DNA from: Nanobdellati archaeon
GTDB lineage: Archaea; EX4484-52; JAADEF01
Assembly (NCBI GenBank): GCA_026997215.1
Contig: JALWJP010000051.1
Coordinates: 1 to 6,180 of the forward strand
Direction of reading: 5' to 3'
DNA: 6,180 bases
This document shows, piece after piece, positions 1-4,415 of the stretch. Positions within the stretch are counted from its first letter, which is position 1, and each line of letters opens with the position of its first letter. The notes beneath the pieces were generated by a model. That model made no database searches. It had not been told where the DNA came from and saw only the letters and a list, made by a program, of their open reading frames with translations. The position numbers and the translations under genes were made by a program.

Positions 1-189
1 GTTATAGTAGAAGTGAAAAGCAAGGCAGAACAAGGAAAAGCAAACGAGGAAATATGTCGGGAATTAGAAAAACTATTTAAAAATAAGGTTATTATTATTA
101 AAGGTAAGAAACTCAGTCGTAAGACTTTATTCATTGAAAATATCACTGAGAATGAGTTTCACAGGTTGCTTAGAGATCATGATTATTAA
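1..189 (+). CDS. DUF167 / YggU-family protein, 3' part only
   Basis: The frame is open from the first base and ends at TAA 187-189, leaving 62 residues; the start lies outside the window. The visible part has the conserved DUF167 (UPF0235) core: a basic stretch with K-A-E-Q-G-K-A-N-E-E at residues 8-17, matching the family pattern PPxxGKANxxx, then a helix, a valine/isoleucine-rich strand, and K-G-K-K-L-S-R-K at residues 35-42, matching the G-x-x-S-R-x-K signature. Family members are about 90-100 residues long, so roughly the first third is missing. The family is found in all three domains and has no established biochemical function. The last codons (R55 to D59) form the left arm of a perfect inverted repeat with the following intergenic DNA. 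dnaG starts 57 bases downstream on the same strand, so read-through is plausible. Confidence 0.85.
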   Translation, partial: VIVEVKSKAEQGKANEEICRELEKLFKNKVIIIKGKKLSRKTLFIENITENEFHRLLRDHDY

Positions 190-221
190 TTCATCACTTC
201 ACTATTTTCTCTAAGCAACCT
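163..221 (+). repeat. Perfect 14-bp inverted repeat across the DUF167 stop
   Basis: The left arm AGGTTGCTTAGAGA (163-176) is the exact reverse complement of the right arm TCTCTAAGCAACCT (208-221), with a 31-base spacer. The left arm lies inside the DUF167 coding frame and the right arm in the intergenic region before dnaG. In RNA this would be a strong stem with a large loop that contains the DUF167 stop codon. It is not followed by a T-tract, so it does not look like a simple terminator. The last three bases of the right arm (219-221) are shared with a second hairpin at 219-235, so both cannot be fully paired at once. The repeat is seen directly; a function is inferred. Confidence 0.85.
182..190 (+). 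promoter_or_regulatory. Possible TATA box for dnaG
   Basis: ATTATTAAT lies over the end of the DUF167 frame, about 60 bases before the dnaG ATG. Archaeal TATA boxes sit about 25 bases upstream of transcription starts, so initiation would fall near 212. The resulting leader of about 35 bases would keep the hairpin at 219-235 but lack the left arm of the long inverted repeat. The local sequence is AT-rich, so the match is weak evidence. Confidence 0.25.
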
Positions 222-235
222 ATCGTTTGGATAGG
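219..235 (+). promoter_or_regulatory. Small hairpin overlapping the dnaG ribosome-binding site
   Basis: CCTATC (219-224) pairs with GATAGG (230-235) around a 5-base loop. The 3' arm contains the first AGG (233-235) of the ribosome-binding site AGGAGGTGA, so pairing would hide part of it and leave AGGTGA free. The 5' arm shares CCT (219-221) with the right arm of the 14-bp repeat at 163-221, giving two mutually exclusive folds. The stem is short and any regulatory effect is inferred. Confidence 0.45.
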
Positions 236-241
236 AGGTGA
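233..241 (+). promoter_or_regulatory. Strong ribosome-binding site of dnaG; decides the start
   Basis: AGGAGGTGA is a full complement to the conserved 3' end of archaeal 16S rRNA and sits 5 bases before ATG 247. An in-frame GTG at 238 lies inside this site and is therefore not a credible start codon; ATG 247 is chosen. Confidence 0.9.
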
Positions 242-246
242 TTTTA

Positions 247-1449
247 ATGGCAAAGTTAGCACAAACATCTATCAAATATGTGGTTAGAGCTAAGTTTTAC
301 GCAAATGGTGTTGTTGAAAAACCAGATATTATTGGAGCTTTATTTGGTCAAACTGAAGGATTGCTAGGACCAGATTTGGATTTGAGGGAGTTGCAACGTA
401 CAGGTAAAATAGGTAGAATAGATGTTGTTAATATTAAAGTTGAAAAAGGAAAGACAACAGGAGAAATAATTATTCCTTCAAGTTTAGGAAGTACAGAATC
501 TGCATTAATAGCTGCTGCTATTGAGACTATAGAGAGAATAGGTCCGTGTGATGCTGAAATTAAAGTTGAGGCCTTGGAAGACTTAAGAACTATAAAACGT
601 AAGTATATTACGGAGAGAGCTAAGGATTTATTAGCTTCTTTATTATCGCAAGTACCTGATTTGAATGTTTTAACTGAAGAAATTTTACAGGCTGTAAGAG
701 CAGGAGAAATTACAGAGTATAAAGGCATGCCCGCTGGTCCTGATGTTGCCACATCTGAAGAAGTAATATTTGTTGAAGGAAGGGCAGATGTTATTAATTT
801 GCTAAAACACGGGGTTAAGAATGCTATTGCTATTGGCGGTACTTCTATAAATGATGAAGTAGTTAATTTATCTAAGGAGAAAATTGTAACTGTGTTTTTA
901 GATGGCGATCGTGGAGGGGATTTGATTTTGAAAGAGTTGCAGGACATGGGTGCGGAAATAGATTACATAGCAAGAGCACCTCCTGGTAAAGAGGTTGAGG
1001 AGCTAACAAAAAAAGAAGTGTTTAAAGCTTTACGTGACAGATTGCCCGTTAATAAAAAACAAATACCTACGATTGAGGTTAAGGAAGAAAAACCACAAAA
1101 GAAACAGGAACCTAAAAAACAACAAAACGGATCTATTGCAAAAACCAAAACTTCTGCAAAAGGAGATTTACCTGAGGAGGTTAAGACTTTAGTTAATGAA
1201 CAACTTGAAGAGATACTTGGTACAAGAGCCTCTGCTATTTTTGATGAAAATCTTCAGTTATTAGGAAGGGTTCCAGTAAAGGAACTTGCCAATGCTTTAA
1301 AGCAAGTGGAAAAGGCTTATGTTGTTGTTACTGATGGAGAGGTAACATCTGCATTGCTAAAGGTGGCAGAGACTAAAGGAGTTAAAGTAGTTGCTTCAAC
1401 CAAGAAAATTCCTGTTAAATCCCGTAAAATAACTTTGATTCAGGGGTGA
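247..1449 (+). CDS. dnaG: Archaeal DnaG primase / exosome-associated protein
   Basis: This 400-residue protein matches archaeal DnaG along its length. The N-terminal region (about 1-165) has the family signatures KPDIIGALFGQTEGLLG and ELQRTGKIGRI. The TOPRIM domain (about 171-250) carries the expected acidic residues E177 (VEGRADV) and D219/D221 (FLDGDRGG). A Lys/Gln/Glu-rich linker (about 268-305) of low complexity leads to the C-terminal domain (about 306-400). In archaea this protein is known as a stable subunit of the RNA-degrading exosome, aiding binding of A-rich tails; primase activity has been shown in vitro for some members, while the main replicative primase is the PriS/PriL enzyme. 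Length and active-site residues are normal. The start at ATG 247 is supported by the perfect ribosome-binding site. The gene is followed by pfdB after 4 bases, suggesting co-transcription and translational coupling. Confidence 0.96.
   Translation: MAKLAQTSIKYVVRAKFYANGVVEKPDIIGALFGQTEGLLGPDLDLRELQRTGKIGRIDVVNIKVEKGKTTGEIIIPSSLGSTESALIAAAIETIERIGPCDAEIKVEALEDLRTIKRKYITERAKDLLASLLSQVPDLNVLTEEILQAVRAGEITEYKGMPAGPDVATSEEVIFVEGRADVINLLKHGVKNAIAIGGTSINDEVVNLSKEKIVTVFLDGDRGGDLILKELQDMGAEIDYIARAPPGKEVEELTKKEVFKALRDRLPVNKKQIPTIEVKEEKPQKKQEPKKQQNGSIAKTKTSAKGDLPEEVKTLVNEQLEEILGTRASAIFDENLQLLGRVPVKELANALKQVEKAYVVVTDGEVTSALLKVAETKGVKVVASTKKIPVKSRKITLIQG
1445..1449 (+). promoter_or_regulatory. pfdB ribosome-binding site overlapping the dnaG stop
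   Basis: GGTGA, within GGGGTGAG (1443-1450), precedes ATG 1454 by 4 bases. The same bases hold the dnaG stop TGA (1447-1449), so a ribosome ending dnaG is positioned on the pfdB site. This favours translational coupling and supports the ATG 1454 start. Confidence 0.75.
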
Positions 1450-1453
1450 GAGA

Positions 1454-1792
1454 ATGAGTAAAACATTGGATGAGCTAAATCAACAATATGCTAATCTTTA
1501 CCAGCAATGGCAACTTGTTGTTATGCAGAAGGAGCAATTTGTTGTGCAACTTAATGAAGTGGAGAATGCGTTAAACGAAATAAGCAAAGCCAAGGAGGAG
1601 GATGATATTTATAAAATTGCTGGTACGATTATGATTAAAAAAGATAAAAAAGAGGTTGAGAAGGAACTTAAAGAATTAAAGGAAACTTTAGAGTTAAGAG
1701 TAAAAACGTTAGAGAAGCAAGAGAAGAACTTACGAGAAAAACTTGGAGAGATGCAGAAGAATATAGTAAAGGTTCAAGGAGGTGCGGGATAG
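1454..1792 (+). CDS. pfdB: Prefoldin beta subunit
   Basis: The 112-residue product has the beta-class prefoldin architecture: a long N-terminal coiled-coil helix (about 5-47), a central beta hairpin (about 50-65, with IYKIAGTIMIKKDKKEV, closely like the family consensus), and a C-terminal coiled-coil helix (about 66-104) ending in a short Gly-rich tail. Archaeal prefoldin is a hexamer of two alpha and four beta subunits that holds unfolded proteins by the tips of its coiled coils and passes them to the group II chaperonin in the cytoplasm. The length is just under the usual 115-120 residues. The alpha subunit gene is not in this window. The gene follows dnaG by 4 bases with a shared stop/ribosome-binding site, so the two are probably one transcript. 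Its stop is only 5 bases from the stop of the opposing ATPase gene, leaving no intergenic terminator. Confidence 0.94.
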   Translation: MSKTLDELNQQYANLYQQWQLVVMQKEQFVVQLNEVENALNEISKAKEEDDIYKIAGTIMIKKDKKEVEKELKELKETLELRVKTLEKQEKNLREKLGEMQKNIVKVQGGAG

Positions 1793-1797
1793 CATAG

Positions 1798-3063
1798 CTA
1801 TAATCTTAACAACCACTTCCATAACGGAACAAACCTTATCCTGCCTTTTTTCCTCCACCACTCTATTTCTTTCTCATCTTCGTAATCCCAGGTTATAATT
1901 GTTAAAGGAACATCATCTCCTAAGTTAAGATCTTCCTTAGCATGTAATAAAGCGCGTATTTCTCTTTTAAATGTATCTTCGTCATAAACATTATAACTGA
2001 CTTGTATCAACTCTTTTATCTGCATGCCTTCTTTAATCAAAAAATCAACTTCATAGCCTTCTTTTGTAAGATAGTAATAAAATTCCTTTTTTCTTCTTTT
2101 TAACTCTATAAAAACTAAATTTTCCATATATCTTCCTTTGTCTTCTAGAGATTTTACTCTCTTTAAAATAGAGAAAGAATTATCAATGATATAAACTTTA
2201 CGAGGGGATTTTATTATATCCTGAGTTTTCATACTATACCTCTTTAATAAAAAGAATAGATACGTATTTTGTAAATATCCTAAAAATTCTGCTGCAGTTT
2301 TCTCTGAAATGCCTATTGCTCTACTAATGCTATTATAAGATACATATCTCCCTATATTTTCAAGCAAGTATCCTATTAGATTCATCATTTTATCTCTATC
2401 TCTAACATTATGCCTCCAAAATAAATCTCTATAAACAATATCAGAGAATATTTGAGACAATACTTCTTTATTTTCGTAAATTACATACTCGGGAAACGAA
2501 GAAAAAGTATATTTCTCAACAACATCTAAAGGATTTTCTACTTTTAAATTTATGTTTTTCCATTTTATGTATTCTCTCAACGATAAGGGGAATATTTCAT
2601 AATCTATATGTCTTCCAACTAAGAGGTATCCTATATCTTCTGATATTAAAGAAGCATTGGATCCTGTAATTACTACTTTTACTCCTTTGTTTCTATAATA
2701 CTCACACACTTTATGCCATTCATCTAACTCTTGAACCTCATCAATAAAAAGATAAAAATCTTTATGCTCGATATTTCTTTCTTTTAGATAAGAGTTAATA
2801 AGTTCAATAAATTTTTTAGGGGAAGAGTAGGGTATCATAAATGGGTGAAAGAAATCTACATATAATATATTCCATGGTGAAACATAGTTAATCAACTCAT
2901 TAATAAGGAATTTAACGAAATGGGTTTTACCTGCCCTTCGAGGTCCTAAAATAACATGTATTTTTTCCTCTACAAACTTAAATTTTATCTCCCTCTCCTT
3001 TCTATCATGGCTTTTTCCCTCCCAATGAATATTAAGATGTAAAAGTTCTGATATTACCGACAT
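1798..3063 (-). CDS. AAA_14 / DUF4143 family ATPase
   Basis: The 421-residue protein has a P-loop ATPase domain followed by a DUF4143 domain. Walker A is GPRRAGKT (40-47, K46). Walker B is FYLFIDEVQEL (from 103; D108, E109). A sensor-1-like TGSN follows at 133-136, then the family motif GRHIDYEIFPLSLREYI. The middle part (about 190-290) is helical with a winged-helix-like segment (SISRAIGISEKTAAEFLGYL). The C-terminal part resembles the PD-(D/E)XK nuclease fold: GRYMENLVFIEL (E314, E320), EVDFLI (E338, D340) and ELIQVSY (Q354, S356). The usual E-x-K ending is replaced by Q-V-S, a variant I recall from archaeal members, so nuclease activity is doubtful. These ATPases form large paralogous sets in archaea and their role is not established; links to mobile elements and toxin-antitoxin-like functions are speculative. 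The gene runs against both neighbours and looks like an accessory insertion between core genes. Confidence 0.92.
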   Translation of the reverse strand: MSVISELLHLNIHWEGKSHDRKEREIKFKFVEEKIHVILGPRRAGKTHFVKFLINELINYVSPWNILYVDFFHPFMIPYSSPKKFIELINSYLKERNIEHKDFYLFIDEVQELDEWHKVCEYYRNKGVKVVITGSNASLISEDIGYLLVGRHIDYEIFPLSLREYIKWKNINLKVENPLDVVEKYTFSSFPEYVIYENKEVLSQIFSDIVYRDLFWRHNVRDRDKMMNLIGYLLENIGRYVSYNSISRAIGISEKTAAEFLGYLQNTYLFFLLKRYSMKTQDIIKSPRKVYIIDNSFSILKRVKSLEDKGRYMENLVFIELKRRKKEFYYYLTKEGYEVDFLIKEGMQIKELIQVSYNVYDEDTFKREIRALLHAKEDLNLGDDVPLTIITWDYEDEKEIEWWRKKGRIRFVPLWKWLLRL

Positions 3064-3080
3064 AATTATATATTATTCCC

Positions 3081-3100
3081 TAAAAATTTAAAAATTTACG
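3081..3100 (-). promoter_or_regulatory. Possible TATA box region of the ATPase gene
   Basis: Read on the minus strand this is a TTTTTAAATT-type run centred about 26 bases upstream of the ATG at 3063. That spacing is expected for a leaderless archaeal transcript, and no good ribosome-binding site precedes the start. The surrounding DNA is very AT-rich, so the evidence is weak. Confidence 0.3.
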
Positions 3101-3163
3101 TAGAAATAGTAAGAATTATAAGTAAAAATATTAAAAATACCTTGGCATTAGGGCCGGCCCACA

Positions 3164-3185
3164 CCCAGGGGCTTCGCCCCTTGGG
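3164..3185. repeat. GC-rich hairpin in the intergenic region
   Basis: CCCAGGGGC (3164-3172) pairs with GCCCCTTGGG (3176-3185) around a three-base loop TTC, with one unpaired T. The inner part GGGGCTTCGCCCC is a perfect hairpin; on the minus strand its tip reads GCGAAGC, known as an unusually stable DNA mini-hairpin. No T-tract follows directly on either strand, so it is not a typical intrinsic terminator. Confidence 0.85.
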
Positions 3186-3216
3186 AACATATAGTTCTGT
3201 TAGTAGACTATTATCA

Positions 3217-3237
3217 CTAAGATTAATTTTCTCTTAG
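3217..3237. repeat. Short inverted repeat in the same region
   Basis: CTAAGA (3217-3222) and TCTTAG (3232-3237) are exact reverse complements around a 9-base spacer. ATTAT (3210-3214) and ATAAT (3244-3248) could extend the helix after unequal internal gaps. Short AT-rich repeats are common by chance; the value lies in its place after the GC-rich hairpin. Confidence 0.4.
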
Positions 3238-3251
3238 AAGGCTATAATATA

Positions 3252-3260
3252 TTCTTTTTT
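3252..3260 (+). terminator. Possible T-tract terminator
   Basis: TTCTTTTTT on the plus strand is the kind of oligo-T run at which archaeal RNA polymerase terminates. It would end a transcript starting near the GC-rich island and lies well before amrS. T-runs are frequent in this AT-rich DNA, so this is tentative. Confidence 0.25.
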
Positions 3261-3332
3261 CATACTTTATGTGATATAAGGAAAATTTTTCAAAAATTTT
3301 TTACTTGAAATCAAAATGAATTTAAATTCCCG

Positions 3333-3342
3333 TTTATTAATA
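3333..3342 (+). promoter_or_regulatory. Possible TATA box of amrS
   Basis: TTTATTAATA lies about 40 bases before the amrS ATG. Initiation about 25 bases downstream (near 3362) would give a short leader that just includes the ribosome-binding site AAGGTG at 3366-3371. Position and sequence fit an archaeal promoter, but local AT-richness limits confidence. Confidence 0.35.
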
Positions 3343-3365
3343 TTAATTATTGTAGGTGCTTTTTT

Positions 3366-3371
3366 AAGGTG
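3366..3371 (+). promoter_or_regulatory. Ribosome-binding site of amrS; decides the start
   Basis: AAGGTG sits 6 bases before ATG 3378. An in-frame GTG at 3369 is part of this site and would lack its own binding site, so ATG 3378 is the better start. Confidence 0.65.
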
Positions 3372-3377
3372 CTTAGA

Positions 3378-4415
3378 ATGAAAAAAGCTGATTTGTATAA
3401 AAAAACATCTTATGGAGTTAAATGCTTGGCATGCAAACATTATTGTATAATTAAAGAAGGTAAAACAGGAATATGCCATGTAAGAGCTAACATAGATAAC
3501 CATCTTGTTCTTTTAACTCATGGATTAATAGCAGCAGAACACCTTGATCCTATAGAGAAAAAACCTTTTTATCATTTTTTACCTTCTACCACAGCTTATT
3601 CCTTAGGTACTTTTGGATGTAACTTTCGTTGCCTTTTCTGCCAGAACTGGCAACTTAGTCAGGTCATAAAAAAAGTATCTAATTTTGACGCATCTAAAGC
3701 ATTAAACTTTTTGAGAACTTATAGTATAGAAATAGATGCAGAGGAGGTAGTTAAAAAAGCAAAGCATCTCGGTGCTAAAACAATTGCTTATACTTATAAT
3801 GAGCCCACTATATGGGCAGAGTTTGTTAAGGATATAGCTAAAGAAGCAAAAAAACAAGGTTTAAAAAATGTCATGGTGTCTAGTGGTTATGAATCTAATG
3901 AAACTATAGAGTATTTAGAAGAGATTGATGCTTATAATATTGATCTAAAAGGTTTTACAGACGAATTTTATATCAATATAGTGGGAGCAAAACTTGAAAA
4001 TGTTTTAGAGACTATTGAAACCTTACATAAAAAAGGAAAATGGATTGAGATTACCACTTTATTAATTCCAGGAAAGAATGATAATAAGCAAGAGCTTGAG
4101 GATCTTACTGCTTTCATTGCAGGTATAAGTGAAGACATTCCTTGGCATGTGAGTAGATTTCATCCAGATTACCTTATGCAAGATGTAGAACCCACACCTA
4201 TTTCTACCTTAGAACAAGCAATAAACATAGGAGAAAAAGCAGGATTAAAGTATGTTTATATAGGTAATGTTGTGGGTCATGAAAAAGAACATACTTATTG
4301 CCCTTGTTGCCGTAACATAGTGATCAAAAGAGAAGGCTATTTAGTTGAAAGTTATTTAGATAATAAAGGTAAATGTCCTTATTGTTCTTGTAAGTTGGCT
4401 GGCGTATGGGAATAA
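3378..4415 (+). CDS. amrS: AmmeMemoRadiSam system radical SAM enzyme (AmrS)
   Basis: The 345-residue protein belongs to the COG1180 (pyruvate formate-lyase activase-like) radical SAM enzymes and fits AmrS best. An N-terminal cysteine cluster (C16, C19, C23, C33) precedes the radical SAM motif CxxxCxxC (C81, C85, C88, in GTFGCNFRCLFCQNW), which binds the 4Fe-4S cluster that cleaves S-adenosylmethionine. Further family motifs are TYNEPTIW, NVMVSSGY, DAYNIDLKGF, IEITTLLIPGKND and WHVSRFHPDY. A C-terminal CPCC...CPYCSC cluster (C308, C310, C311, C333, C336, C338) looks like a metal-binding ribbon, as in relatives. AmrS usually occurs with Memo and AMMECR1 homologues; neither is in this window, and I cannot give its substrate from sequence. 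True pyruvate formate-lyase activase is unlikely, since no glycyl-radical enzyme gene is near. The 3' end overlaps the opposing permease gene. Confidence 0.92.
   Translation: MKKADLYKKTSYGVKCLACKHYCIIKEGKTGICHVRANIDNHLVLLTHGLIAAEHLDPIEKKPFYHFLPSTTAYSLGTFGCNFRCLFCQNWQLSQVIKKVSNFDASKALNFLRTYSIEIDAEEVVKKAKHLGAKTIAYTYNEPTIWAEFVKDIAKEAKKQGLKNVMVSSGYESNETIEYLEEIDAYNIDLKGFTDEFYINIVGAKLENVLETIETLHKKGKWIEITTLLIPGKNDNKQELEDLTAFIAGISEDIPWHVSRFHPDYLMQDVEPTPISTLEQAINIGEKAGLKYVYIGNVVGHEKEHTYCPCCRNIVIKREGYLVESYLDNKGKCPYCSCKLAGVWE
4379..4415. other. 37-base overlap of convergent coding ends
   Basis: The last codons and stop of amrS (+) overlap the last 11 codons and stop of the permease gene (-). Both C-termini look natural: AmrS keeps its final metal-ligand cluster within the overlap, while the permease has a hydrophilic tail there. 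Transcripts of the two genes would be complementary at their 3' ends. Confidence 0.9.

Larger units (their letters stand above)
3151..3260 (+). ncRNA. Candidate structured RNA gene with GC-rich 5' part
   Basis: The first 35 bases (3151-3185) are about 80% G+C (28 of 35), while flanking DNA is strongly AT-rich. They contain the palindrome GGGCCGGCCC and a strong hairpin. An inverted repeat (3217-3237) and a T-tract (3252-3260) follow on the plus strand, and an AT-rich TATA-like run (about 3125-3135) lies some 20-25 bases before the island. In AT-rich thermophilic archaea, GC-rich islands between genes have often marked structural RNAs. I cannot match it to tRNA (no T-arm GGTTCRA), to a C/D-box RNA (no paired C and D boxes) or to a clear H/ACA RNA. 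Strand, ends and function are inferred; a protein-binding site or dispersed repeat copy is equally possible. Confidence 0.3.
3064..3377. other. Divergent non-coding region between the ATPase gene and amrS
   Basis: This 314-base stretch separates two genes that are transcribed away from each other. It should hold a promoter for each. It also contains a GC-rich palindromic island (3151-3185), an inverted repeat (3217-3237) and a T-tract (3252-3260). I see no convincing protein gene: the longest frames are short, and one 21-codon frame is discussed as a finding. Confidence 0.8.

Noticed and set aside
238..246. GTG 238 as dnaG start, adding three residues
   Set aside because: The GTG is inside the AGGAGGTGA ribosome-binding site, and ATG 247 has ideal spacing.
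348..947. Long minus-strand open frame of 199 codons inside dnaG
   Set aside because: It lies wholly antisense to a well-conserved DnaG, matches no family I know, and has no ribosome-binding site or promoter context.
963..1148. Minus-strand open frame of 61 codons in the dnaG linker region
   Set aside because: It is antisense to the Lys/Gln-rich linker; low-complexity coding DNA readily gives such frames.
3164..3190. Intrinsic terminator at the GC-rich hairpin
   Set aside because: The stem is not followed by a T-run on either strand, and the nearest T-tract is about 65 bases away.
3151..3250. Split or intact tRNA gene in the GC-rich island
   Set aside because: GC-rich arms recall archaeal split tRNA halves, but no T-arm consensus, acceptor pairing or anticodon arm can be built on either strand.
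3281..3310. AT-only alternating A and T runs as an operator or origin element
   Set aside because: Such runs are expected in AT-rich intergenic DNA, and no iterated motif or origin-box pattern is visible.
3267..3503. Minus-strand open frame of 78 codons over the amrS start
   Set aside because: It is antisense to the conserved N-terminal cysteine region of AmrS and has no recognisable domain.
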